Origin: CAZDOD01 sp964506935
GTDB lineage: Bacteria; Desulfobacterota; Zymogenia; Zymogenales; Zymogenaceae
DNA: 14,060 nt
NCBI GenBank assembly: GCA_964506935.1
Contig: CAZDOD010000067.1
Location: 1-14,060 of the forward strand
Direction of reading: 5' to 3'
The translations under genes and the position numbers were made by a program. The notes beneath the pieces were generated by a model. It had not been told where the DNA came from. It saw nothing but the letters and a program-made list of their open reading frames with translations, and did not search any database. This document shows, piece after piece, positions 1 through 7,089 of this stretch; position 1 is the first letter of the stretch, and each line of letters begins with the position of its first letter.

Positions 1-2
1 AT

Positions 3-209
3 CAAATCGTTAACGACGATGATCTCGGCTGGGAAGTCGACCTCGGCTTCTCATATGAGATCATGGAAGGCCTGACCTACACCTTTGCGGGCGGCGTCCT
101 GTTTACCGGAGATGCATGGGATTACGATGCAGATCCGGCTATGGGTATAGACCGCACCAACTGGGGTCCAATCTGGTCTATCAGCAACACACTTCTGTAT
201 GAGTTCTAG
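3..209 (+). CDS. C-terminal fragment of a probable outer-membrane beta-barrel protein (partial, 5' end outside window)
   Basis: Reading frame 3 is open from the window edge to a TAG at 207-209, giving 68 residues. The fragment alternates polar and hydrophobic or aromatic residues as expected of amphipathic beta strands: a strand around WEVDLGFSYEI, a turn, LTYTFAGGVLF, an acidic loop with several Asp, then a last strand ending LLYEF. A C-terminal Phe in a final aromatic strand is the known recognition signal for the BAM outer-membrane assembly machinery. This suggests a porin or similar barrel in the outer membrane. The family cannot be named from this much sequence. It is the only plus-strand gene here and converges on the hydrolase gene. 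A strong terminator follows its stop by about 15 bases. Confidence 0.7.
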   Translation, partial: QIVNDDDLGWEVDLGFSYEIMEGLTYTFAGGVLFTGDAWDYDADPAMGIDRTNWGPIWSISNTLLYEF

Positions 210-224
210 ACTTTCTTGATAGCG

Positions 225-260
225 AAAAAACCCCCGGTGGGAAACCGCCGGGGGTTTTTA
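225..260. terminator. Strong rho-independent terminator, bidirectional
   Basis: A 10-bp GC-rich stem (231-240 with 245-254, one G-T wobble) with a GAAA loop is flanked by six A on the left and five T on the right. On the plus strand it ends the barrel-protein gene. Read on the minus strand the A run becomes a U tract, so it can also stop transcripts from the convergent hydrolase gene. Confidence 0.92.
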
Positions 261-283
261 TTGGTGATGATATTTAAGTCAGG

Positions 284-308
284 AAAAAATCTATCTCACA
301 CATGAGAT
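284..308 (-). terminator. Possible weak terminator of the hydrolase gene
   Basis: A perfect 6-bp inverted repeat, ATCTCA (293-298) and TGAGAT (303-308) around a 4-base loop, lies about 20 bases past the hydrolase stop. On the minus strand it is followed, after three bases, by six T (284-289). The stem is short and AT-rich, so it may be weak, with the 225-260 hairpin as a backup. Confidence 0.35.
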
Positions 309-327
309 TTATATATTATCTTGATCT

Positions 328-1101
328 TTAAATACTCTTGATAAATTCCAAAACCACCTCCCTAAACCTCTCCTCCGCTTCCGACATGACTATGTGGCCG
401 ACGCCGGGGAACATCTCGAGGCGGGAGTCTTGAATATTCTGATTTAGATAGACCGAAAATTTCGGCGGCATAAGAAAATCACTTTCGCCGCATAATATCA
501 GGGTAGGCACATCGATCTCGGATATCCGCCCCCTCGAATCGAAGGTGTTGCAGGCCTCATAGTCGCATGACGCCACCTCGGGCCTGACACTTTTGAATAT
601 CTCCCGGTTTCTCAAAACTACCTCTTCCGGGGTCCCGGGGCCGTACGCGACACTACCTGCGAGCTCGAGATATTTATCGTAGTCATCTCTGATCACCTCG
701 AAGATCTGCGGGGAGACCGGCATCTTCGCCCCCGTGCCGGAGAGAACGAGGCCATCAACGTAATCGGGGTAAGACAGCGCCACGGCCTGCGCCACCGCAC
801 CCCCCAGAGACAACCCCACGATAACCGCCGGGAAAAAATCGAGCTCTGTCATGACCTCCTTTATGAAATCGGCATAATCGAAGACATCCGTCTTCCCGTC
901 GCCTCCCGTCCCGCCGCGGCCCGGGAGGTCGGGGGCGATCGTATTATACCACTCGGAGAAGTAGGAAACCTCCCTCTCCCAGATCTTCCCCATGCTCGCC
1001 GCACTGTGGACGAAGACGATGTTTTTCCGCCCCGGTTCTATCCCTCCCGTTATGTAAGAGGCCGGAGCCCCCCCGACCTTAATTTCTCTATTCTCGATCA
1101 T
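328..1101 (-). CDS. Alpha/beta-fold hydrolase, substrate unknown
   Basis: Encodes a 257-residue soluble alpha/beta-hydrolase with no signal peptide. The triad is visible: nucleophile Ser98 in the elbow GLSLG, acid Asp208 after strand 7 (CGESD), and His236 in GVGH. The oxyanion region near residue 32 reads HSAAS rather than the common HG motif. Length and layout fit small esterase, MenH-like or C-C-bond hydrolases, and I cannot choose among them. The reading frame is open upstream to a TTG at 1131, but I take the ATG at 1101 because a GGGA box lies about 8 bases before it and family members usually begin close to this point. The gene follows glpC in the same direction, but a terminator at 1137-1163 separates them. 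I see no convincing promoter of its own. A lipase or esterase role supplying glycerol would suit the neighbourhood but is speculation. Confidence 0.85.
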   Translation of the reverse strand: MIENREIKVGGAPASYITGGIEPGRKNIVFVHSAASMGKIWEREVSYFSEWYNTIAPDLPGRGGTGGDGKTDVFDYADFIKEVMTELDFFPAVIVGLSLGGAVAQAVALSYPDYVDGLVLSGTGAKMPVSPQIFEVIRDDYDKYLELAGSVAYGPGTPEEVVLRNREIFKSVRPEVASCDYEACNTFDSRGRISEIDVPTLILCGESDFLMPPKFSVYLNQNIQDSRLEMFPGVGHIVMSEAEERFREVVLEFIKSI

Positions 1102-1136
1102 TATAAATCCCAATAAACTATTTTTGTGCAAATAAC

Positions 1137-1163
1137 AAAAAAACTCCCAAATACCTTTGGGAG
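1137..1163 (-). terminator. Rho-independent terminator of the glp operon
   Basis: A perfect 8-bp stem (1144-1151 with 1156-1163) with a TACC loop is followed on the minus strand by seven consecutive T (1137-1143). It lies 80 bases past the glpC stop and only about 35 bases before the hydrolase ATG, so it sets the end of the glpKABC transcript. Confidence 0.9.
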
Positions 1164-1242
1164 ATCAACTTCAAATTAAATCCGTGGAGCCTTTATGAGA
1201 TAACACTTCCCCGCCCCCCCTATAGAAATCGGCCTTTTCCCA

Positions 1243-2463
1243 TCACTCTTCATCGACCTTGATGTTGTACGCCTGGGCGAGTATCGAGATCGGATGAAGG
1301 GCCTTTTTGTTGGAGATGTTTTCTATCTGCATCCTGCAGGCCTCGCAGTCGGAGGCGGCGAACTGTCCTTCAAACTCTTTTAAAACACTCGCGAGTTCGG
1401 CCCCTATAGCCATGCTGATCTCATATTTTTCACTCTTAAAACCGTACGTCCCCGCAAGGCCGCAGCAGTATGTCCCGAGCTCCAAAACCTCTAGCCCGGG
1501 GATCAACGCCATGAGGTCGAGTGAGGGAAAGCCGATCCCGAGAGAGCGGAGGTGACACGGGATGTGGTAGGCGATCGACATCGGGACCTCGCGAAAATCG
1601 GTGTCCAGCTCCCCCCTCTCATGAAGTGCCATGAGAAACTCCGATACCTCCCTCATTTTTTCGGAGATACCCTCCGCCTCGATGAGATCTAGATATGTGA
1701 TGTAGTCGTCGCGTATCATCATGCCGCATGAGGTCGAGCTGTAAATTATTTCAAGGCCCTCATCGACGGCCCGCTGAAGCCCTTCGATATTTTTCATGGC
1801 GAGCCTCCTCGCCTCCCTCACGTCACCGTTGCCGAGAAGCGGGAGCCCGCAGCAGTCCTGCTCGGGGAAGACCGCCTGATATCCGTTCCTCTCGAGCACC
1901 TTCACAACGGCCTTACCCAGACTTGGGTCATTGAAGTTTGTGAAACACCCGTAAAAATAGGCGACCTTTTTTTCGGATGTAAAATCATAATCTTCTATCC
2001 ACTTCTCAAAGGTCTCCTTGTGATACGAGGGATATTTGACAGCCTTCTCGAGATGCAAAAGCTTATCCGACAGCCATCTTATGGGCTTTGATTGGAGAAA
2101 CGTGTTTGCTGCAGGAGCCGCAAGGCTCCCCAGATGCCCAAACATATATGCGTGGGACAGGAGCTTGTCCCTGATCGAAATCCCCTTCTTTTCAAGATAA
2201 GCTATCTTCGCCCTGTTGTTGAGCTCCGAGATGTTTACGCCGGAGGGGCATACAATATCACAAATCCTGCAACCGGTGCAGTAGTCCACCGAGGCGTTGT
2301 GCGGGTCTTCACCCTCTGTACGAAACCGCTGAAAATCGGGGCCGACCTGCTTAGGCCCAAGGAACTTATCTGTAACCTTCATAACCGGACAGTGCTCCAC
2401 ACAGATAGTACACTTTATGCACTGATCGGTAGGATAGTGAACATCTATTTCTCTTGCTTTCAT
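1243..2463 (-). CDS. glpC: Anaerobic glycerol-3-phosphate dehydrogenase subunit C (FeS/CCG-domain)
   Basis: A 406-residue FeS protein matching GlpC in length and layout. In E. coli GlpC is the membrane-associated subunit that carries electrons from the GlpAB flavoprotein to the quinone pool. Two [4Fe-4S] motifs lie at the N terminus: Cys15, 18, 21, 25 and Cys62, 65, 68, 72, each C-x2-C-x2-C-x3-C followed by Pro. Two CCG domains follow, with CCG at 204-206 and 333-335 and further conserved Cys at 173, 246, 303, 373 and 376; such repeats bind FeS clusters in heterodisulfide-reductase-like proteins. No clear transmembrane helix is seen, so membrane attachment would be peripheral. The ATG overlaps the glpB stop by 4 bases (ATGA), implying translational coupling. 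It is the last gene of the operon; the terminator follows 80 bases later. Confidence 0.95.
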   Translation of the reverse strand: MKAREIDVHYPTDQCIKCTICVEHCPVMKVTDKFLGPKQVGPDFQRFRTEGEDPHNASVDYCTGCRICDIVCPSGVNISELNNRAKIAYLEKKGISIRDKLLSHAYMFGHLGSLAAPAANTFLQSKPIRWLSDKLLHLEKAVKYPSYHKETFEKWIEDYDFTSEKKVAYFYGCFTNFNDPSLGKAVVKVLERNGYQAVFPEQDCCGLPLLGNGDVREARRLAMKNIEGLQRAVDEGLEIIYSSTSCGMMIRDDYITYLDLIEAEGISEKMREVSEFLMALHERGELDTDFREVPMSIAYHIPCHLRSLGIGFPSLDLMALIPGLEVLELGTYCCGLAGTYGFKSEKYEISMAIGAELASVLKEFEGQFAASDCEACRMQIENISNKKALHPISILAQAYNIKVDEE

Positions 2464-3743
2464 TTACAAATATCCGCTGAGAGAACACCCGCCTTGTGGC
2501 CCGAGGCTATGGCTACGCCGCCGCCCGATTTCTCTCTTATGGCGTCGAAACCGGCGAGCTCCGCCCCGGTAACAAACAGGTTCTCAAATATAGGCCTTTT
2601 CCCCTCCTCGGCCGGGCGAAGTCCATCGTCCACTTCTATCCCCGCCTTGTTTATCGGATGGCCTGAAGGATCAAAAAAGAATTTCTCAAACCAATCGCTC
2701 CTATTTTTCGGGAAAGACACCGGAAGGTCAAAGAGCGGCTCCTTCAATCTTGACCGCGATGAGTAGATCCCCCTCCCCACAAGCCCCCCGGTGGCCAGGA
2801 TGAAGGCCTCCCCCTCGATCTTTCTTTCAACCTTTCCCATGCCGATCGTGACCTCCCTTATCCTCTTTCCCTCTATCCTCGGCGATGATGCCTCATAGCC
2901 GAGAAGGATCCTGACGCCGAGCGTGCGAAGTTTCTTCTCTATGGCCTTAAACAACCTGTATCCCCCGACGGAGGGCGGGAGTGTCGGCGTCTCGAAGACC
3001 CTTGTGCCAACCAACTCCTCGATCTTCTTATGAACCTCCTTGAATTTCAAAAGGCCCAGCACCGCGGGCATGGCGATCCTCTCACCGTCCCTCACAGTAC
3101 GATAAAGGGTGTCCGCTATCATCTTGAGAAAGGTTGGACTTTCAAATTTCCCGGCAAGCGTAAGTGAATTCAATCCCGAACTTCCGGCCCCATCATCCAC
3201 ATCAAGGACCCTCCCCCTGAAATGGGGAAGCCTTATCCCCTTTACCCTCACCGTTGATATGTTATGGGCCATGTATGCGGGATAAAAATCCTTTAGGCCC
3301 GAAAATCCGGCTATCAATACATCCCCAGGCTCCCTCAGGTCTCCCGCAACCATGGTCGGGGATAAAAGTGAGGTGGGCTTTATCGTCCCCACCGCGGTGG
3401 GCACCAGAAAATTGTGGGAGACATCACCGACATATTCAATCCCACCGTCTTTTGTTGCATTCAAAAAGGAGGATATCCCGTCCTTTACAAAATCGATCCC
3501 CACACGGGCGTACGGGTGGTTCGAGATCTTTCCGATTAGCTCCTCTATCCCTTTGATGGGAGATGTCAGTGGGTCTTTAACGTCGCCGGGATAGTATCCC
3601 AGGACATCGATCGCCCCCGTAAAGATCGTTATGATCCCCATCCCACGTGAGATGACAACGGTCTTCTTGCCCCTCTCGGCCGAGGCCAAGGCGGCCATAA
3701 GACCGGAAAGCCCGGCCCCTATGACAACTACATCGTAATACAT
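2460..3743 (-). CDS. glpB: Anaerobic glycerol-3-phosphate dehydrogenase subunit B (flavoprotein)
   Basis: A 427-residue flavoprotein fitting GlpB, the partner of GlpA in the cytoplasmic catalytic dimer. The N terminus carries a Rossmann dinucleotide-binding motif, GAGLSGLMAA at residues 9-18. An ATGG flavin-contact motif lies at 317-320, and the C-terminal nucleotide-binding segment includes SGGGVAIASGHKAG (406-419). The protein belongs to the FAD-dependent oxidoreductase superfamily, and the assignment to GlpB rests on position between glpA and glpC as well as on length. Its ATG lies 5 bases after the glpA TAA, and its TGA overlaps the glpC start by 4 bases, so the three subunits should be made together. 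Confidence 0.93.
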   Translation of the reverse strand: MYYDVVVIGAGLSGLMAALASAERGKKTVVISRGMGIITIFTGAIDVLGYYPGDVKDPLTSPIKGIEELIGKISNHPYARVGIDFVKDGISSFLNATKDGGIEYVGDVSHNFLVPTAVGTIKPTSLLSPTMVAGDLREPGDVLIAGFSGLKDFYPAYMAHNISTVRVKGIRLPHFRGRVLDVDDGAGSSGLNSLTLAGKFESPTFLKMIADTLYRTVRDGERIAMPAVLGLLKFKEVHKKIEELVGTRVFETPTLPPSVGGYRLFKAIEKKLRTLGVRILLGYEASSPRIEGKRIREVTIGMGKVERKIEGEAFILATGGLVGRGIYSSRSRLKEPLFDLPVSFPKNRSDWFEKFFFDPSGHPINKAGIEVDDGLRPAEEGKRPIFENLFVTGAELAGFDAIREKSGGGVAIASGHKAGVLSADICK

Positions 3744-3748
3744 TTATC

Positions 3749-5326
3749 TTATAATTTTCTCTTTTTTAAAACGGGTTCCACCTTGTCAAGTGCGAATATA
3801 CCGAGATATATCCCCTCTACCAGCTGTTCCTCCCTCAATTGATCTCCCCACAGGACGGGCCTTATCCCCCTCCACCGTTCCTCGAGAAATTTGATCAGGA
3901 TATCGTTTGCCTCGTAATCGGGGACCATATCGAGCTCGTGGAGTATCCCGAGGAGGCGATAGGTGCAAAACCCCCCCTGGCATGAGCCCATCCCCACCCT
4001 CGTCCTGTGTTGGATGTCCTTTAGGTCTTTCGTCCTGGTCTCCTTTATGACCTTTATGACCTCACTTTTTGTCACAAGCTCGCAATCGCAGACTATCTCC
4101 TTAACCCCCACGACCTCTTTATCTTTTTTTAACTCTACCTTTGAAATTCTGTCTTCGAGCTTGTAGAAAAATCCTTCCTCGGAGCCCGGAAGATTGATCT
4201 CTGCCGTCCTGCAGGGTATGTGGACACCGAGGTCTTTGGCGACGAGATCGACGATCTTTTCGGCCATGAGACGGTATGTGGTGAGCTTTCCCCCCAGGAT
4301 GCTGATGAGGCCCGACATCTGATCGGTCTTACCATGATCGATAACGGTAAAGCTCCTCGATACATCCCTTCCGGCGTCACCTTCATAGGACAAAAGCGGC
4401 CTTATCCCTGCATACGCCCTGATTACCCTCGCCTCTTTCGCCGGCGGGAGCACAAGCGCCGCCTGCCTCATCATCAGATCCACCTCCCTTTGGAGGACCG
4501 AAAAATCCTCGGGATCACCGACCTTGATCGAGGTCGTGCCGATTATCGTCGTGGGTTCGTTTGGAACGATGATATCACCATCGTCGGGGGGTCTCAGACG
4601 GTTTATAACGGAATTATTTATCCTGCGGTTGAAGACTATAAGACTCCCCTTCGAGAGCGAGATGGGCACCCTCACGCCGGCGAGCTTCGCCACCTTCCCA
4701 ACCCATGCCCCCGTCGCATTTACGACATACTTCGCCCTTATTTTGTGTGTCTCCCCTCGCACCTTGTCTCTTACGACCACGCCCTCGATCCGCCCGTCTT
4801 CGACAATCAGATTTAATACCTCGGTGTGTCTCCTTATCGTCGCCCCCCGATCCTCCGCGTCCTTGGCGTTCGCCACGGTAAGCTCAAATGGATCAACGGC
4901 CGCATCGGGGACGCGGATTATCACTTTGGCATCATCGGACAGGTTCGGCTCGAGCCTCTTCGCCTGAGACGGCGTGAGCGATTGGGTTTCGATCCCCACT
5001 GCATCTGCCGCCGACATAAATCTGTCAATATATTTTTCATTATCACCGGAGAGAGCAACGAAGAGGCCCCCGGTATCCTCGATGGTGCCGGCGGCAATAT
5101 TCTTTAGGATCCTGTTTTCTGAGATACACTCTTGGGCCGATTGGGGATCATTGACTATATACCTAGCGCCGCTGTGCAAGAGACCGTGACAACGGCCCGT
5201 CGCCCCCGACGCGAGGTCGCCCTTCTCGACCAGAATCGTTTCGATACCGCGAAGCACGAGGTCCCTGGCTATGCCAACGCCGGTTATCCCTCCCCCTATT
5301 ACGAGCACCTCGGTGTGAAAATCCAT
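3749..5326 (-). CDS. glpA: Anaerobic glycerol-3-phosphate dehydrogenase subunit A (FAD, BFD-type [2Fe-2S] domain)
   Basis: A 525-residue catalytic subunit that oxidises sn-glycerol-3-phosphate to dihydroxyacetone phosphate. The FAD motif GGGITGVGIA lies at 11-20, followed by the G3P-dehydrogenase signature around SGATGRCHGLLHSGARY (40-56). A DAO-type core runs to about residue 370. A C-terminal BFD-like domain carries Cys413, Cys415, Cys449 and Cys454 (C-x-C, then C-x4-C), the expected [2Fe-2S] ligands. This domain, plus the glpB and glpC neighbours, separates it from the aerobic enzyme GlpD. A strong Shine-Dalgarno sequence (GAGGGGTG) precedes the ATG. It starts 78 bases after glpK ends; that gap has no terminator for this strand, so the two are probably co-transcribed. 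Confidence 0.95.
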   Translation of the reverse strand: MDFHTEVLVIGGGITGVGIARDLVLRGIETILVEKGDLASGATGRCHGLLHSGARYIVNDPQSAQECISENRILKNIAAGTIEDTGGLFVALSGDNEKYIDRFMSAADAVGIETQSLTPSQAKRLEPNLSDDAKVIIRVPDAAVDPFELTVANAKDAEDRGATIRRHTEVLNLIVEDGRIEGVVVRDKVRGETHKIRAKYVVNATGAWVGKVAKLAGVRVPISLSKGSLIVFNRRINNSVINRLRPPDDGDIIVPNEPTTIIGTTSIKVGDPEDFSVLQREVDLMMRQAALVLPPAKEARVIRAYAGIRPLLSYEGDAGRDVSRSFTVIDHGKTDQMSGLISILGGKLTTYRLMAEKIVDLVAKDLGVHIPCRTAEINLPGSEEGFFYKLEDRISKVELKKDKEVVGVKEIVCDCELVTKSEVIKVIKETRTKDLKDIQHRTRVGMGSCQGGFCTYRLLGILHELDMVPDYEANDILIKFLEERWRGIRPVLWGDQLREEQLVEGIYLGIFALDKVEPVLKKRKL

Positions 5327-5404
5327 TCTTCACCCCTCTATTGAAATCCACCTGATGTGGCTTTTTTTATAAGATCGTCGAAGATAAAATTTAAAAAGTT
5401 GATA

Positions 5405-6889
5405 TTATTTCGTGCTCACCCTTCGCACGGCCTCCTTCCACCCCTTGTATAGCCTTTCCCTCTCGTCTTCTGCCATCTTCGGCTTAAATATCTTGTCCAC
5501 CTTCCTGCACTCCTTTAGCTCTGCCGTCGACTTCCAGAAGCCCGAGCCGAGGCCCGCAAGATATGCCGCCCCGGCGGCGGTCGTCTCTATCATAAGGGGT
5601 CTATCGACGTCTATGCCGAGGATGTCGGCTTGAAACTGCATCAAAAAATCGTTTTTTACCGCTCCGCCGTCAACCCTGAGCACCTTAAGGTCTGTTCCCG
5701 CCTCCTCGTTTATCACCTCGACGAGGTCCTTGGTCTGGTATGCGATCGCCTCGAGCGCGGCCCTCGCCAGATGCGCCTTTCCCGACCCCCTCGTTATCCC
5801 GAGTATCCCGCCCCTCGCGTGCATGTCCCAGTAGGGTGCGCCCAGGCCCACAAAGGCCGGAACTAGATATAGCCCGTGATTGTCGTCGACAGAGGTGGCG
5901 AGCTTTTCGGTCTCCGATGCGTCCCCTATTATCCCGAGCTCGTCCCGAAGCCACTGGATCGCCGCACCCGCGATAAAGACAGCCCCCTCGAGCGAATAAA
6001 CCGGCCCGCCGGCCTCATCACAGGCGATCGTCGTTAGGAGTCCCTTTTCAGAATGTACGAGGCCGTCGGTAATCGAAAGCAGAAAACACCCTGTACCGTA
6101 GGTATTTTTGGCGGTGCCGACCGACGTAGAACCCTGCCCGAAGAGCGCCGCCTGCTGGTCACCCGCAACTCCCGATATCGGCACCTCACTCTCCATCGGG
6201 AAGCCCGATGACGTGTAACCGAATAAAGAAGCGGAATTGGAAACCTCAGGGAGGATCACTTCGGGGACACCCAGAATATCGAGTATCTCGGTGTCCCATT
6301 TTTTCTCCTCTATGTTGAACATCAGTGTGCGCGAGGCGTTGGTGTAGTCCGTGGCGTGGATTTTGCCTCCCGACAGCTTATACATAAGCCACGTATCTAT
6401 CGTCCCGAACAGGATCTCGCCATTCTCGGCCCTCTTTCTTACACCATCCACGTTATCGAGGATCCACTTTACCTTCGTCCCCGAAAAGTATGCGTCAATG
6501 ACGAGACCCGTCTTTTTCTTGAAAAGCTTTTCGTGTCCCGCATCTTTGAGCTCATCGCAGATATCGGCTGTCCTCCTGCACTGCCAAACTATTGCGTTGT
6601 GGACGGGCTGGCCCGTCTTTTTATCCCAAAGGACCGTCGTCTCCCTCTGGTTCGTAATCCCGATTGCGAATATCTCGGAGAGCTCGACATCACTCTTCAC
6701 ACAACAATCGAGTATCGTCCCCTCAACGCTCTTCCATATCTCCAAGGGGTCGTGCTCAACCCACCCCGGCTTGGGATATATTTGTCTGAACTCCTTATAT
6801 GCACTGCCAACCACATCCCCCTTCTCATCGAATAAAAAGACCCTGCTTCCGGTAGTCCCCTGATCAATGGCCATGATATATTTCTTCAT
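5405..6889 (-). CDS. glpK: Glycerol kinase
   Basis: A 494-residue FGGY-family kinase that converts glycerol and ATP to glycerol-3-phosphate in the cytoplasm; the E. coli enzyme has about 502 residues. The ATP phosphate-binding loop DQGTTGSR is at 9-16, WECR-like WQCRRT at 102-107, and the catalytic base region GDQQAALFGQ at 243-252 with Asp244. The FGGY-type C-terminal signature spans roughly 355-372. The frame is open to an ATG at 6985, but those extra 32 codons would include the promoter -10 box and are not conserved-looking, so I use the ATG at 6889, which has a GGAG box 6 bases upstream and begins exactly where family members do. It is the first gene of the glpKABC operon. No glpF or glpR is visible beside it. 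Confidence 0.96.
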   Translation of the reverse strand: MKKYIMAIDQGTTGSRVFLFDEKGDVVGSAYKEFRQIYPKPGWVEHDPLEIWKSVEGTILDCCVKSDVELSEIFAIGITNQRETTVLWDKKTGQPVHNAIVWQCRRTADICDELKDAGHEKLFKKKTGLVIDAYFSGTKVKWILDNVDGVRKRAENGEILFGTIDTWLMYKLSGGKIHATDYTNASRTLMFNIEEKKWDTEILDILGVPEVILPEVSNSASLFGYTSSGFPMESEVPISGVAGDQQAALFGQGSTSVGTAKNTYGTGCFLLSITDGLVHSEKGLLTTIACDEAGGPVYSLEGAVFIAGAAIQWLRDELGIIGDASETEKLATSVDDNHGLYLVPAFVGLGAPYWDMHARGGILGITRGSGKAHLARAALEAIAYQTKDLVEVINEEAGTDLKVLRVDGGAVKNDFLMQFQADILGIDVDRPLMIETTAAGAAYLAGLGSGFWKSTAELKECRKVDKIFKPKMAEDERERLYKGWKEAVRRVSTK

Positions 6890-6935
6890 ATCAACTCCAA
6901 ATATATTTTTCCCGCCTTTTTTACTATATTTTTTT

Positions 6936-6965
6936 ATTATACCATCATAAAAAGATTTATGTCCA
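6936..6965 (-). promoter_or_regulatory. Sigma-70-like promoter of the glpKABC operon, with a dyad in the spacer
   Basis: On the minus strand TGGACA (6960-6965) lies 18 bases before a perfect TATAAT (6936-6941), which is preceded by TG-n, an extended -10 element. Transcription would start near 6929, leaving a leader of about 40 bases before the glpK ATG. The spacer holds a perfect inverted repeat, CATAAA-4-TTTATG at 6946-6961, well placed for a repressor. It does not resemble the E. coli GlpR site as I remember it. The promoter lies just after the terminator of the upstream operon, as expected. Confidence 0.7.
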
Positions 6966-6996
6966 AAAGTTTTTACACACCACACGATTTTTTGAC

Positions 6997-7027
6997 AAAA
7001 AAGAAGGCCCCCGAGACCGAGGGCCTT
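6997..7027 (-). terminator. Rho-independent terminator of the beta-oxidation/ETF operon
   Basis: A perfect 7-bp stem, AAGGCCC (7004-7010) with GGGCCTT (7021-7027), is followed on the minus strand by TTC and six T (6997-7002). It lies about 60 bases past the stop of the FeS oxidoreductase gene and just ahead of the glpK promoter, separating the two operons. Confidence 0.85.
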
Positions 7028-7089
7028 ATATATTTTTTCTTTTTAACCAAATCTTCGTAAAAACTTGGCCAAATTTCAAAATGCTTTTT

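Noticed and set aside
1102..1136. TTGCAC/TATAAT-like boxes just before the hydrolase ATG
   Set aside because: The TATAAT overlaps the start codon and the spacing is 20 bases, so it cannot serve as a normal promoter for this start.
1209..1220. C-rich tract downstream of glpC
   Set aside because: A short homopolymer-like run without a paired arm or repeat; no function can be supported.
2092..2766. Plus-strand reading frame (224 codons) antisense across the glpB-glpC junction
   Set aside because: It runs antisense to two well-supported subunits and its product shows no family features.
5349..5376. Small hairpin with a T run on the plus strand in the glpK-glpA gap
   Set aside because: The stem is only 4 bp and faces the wrong strand for the operon; nothing is transcribed on the plus strand there.
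6890..6985. Possible 32-codon N-terminal extension of glycerol kinase from an upstream ATG
   Set aside because: It would cover the promoter -10 box, is not typical of the family, and the internal ATG at 6889 has a good GGAG box.
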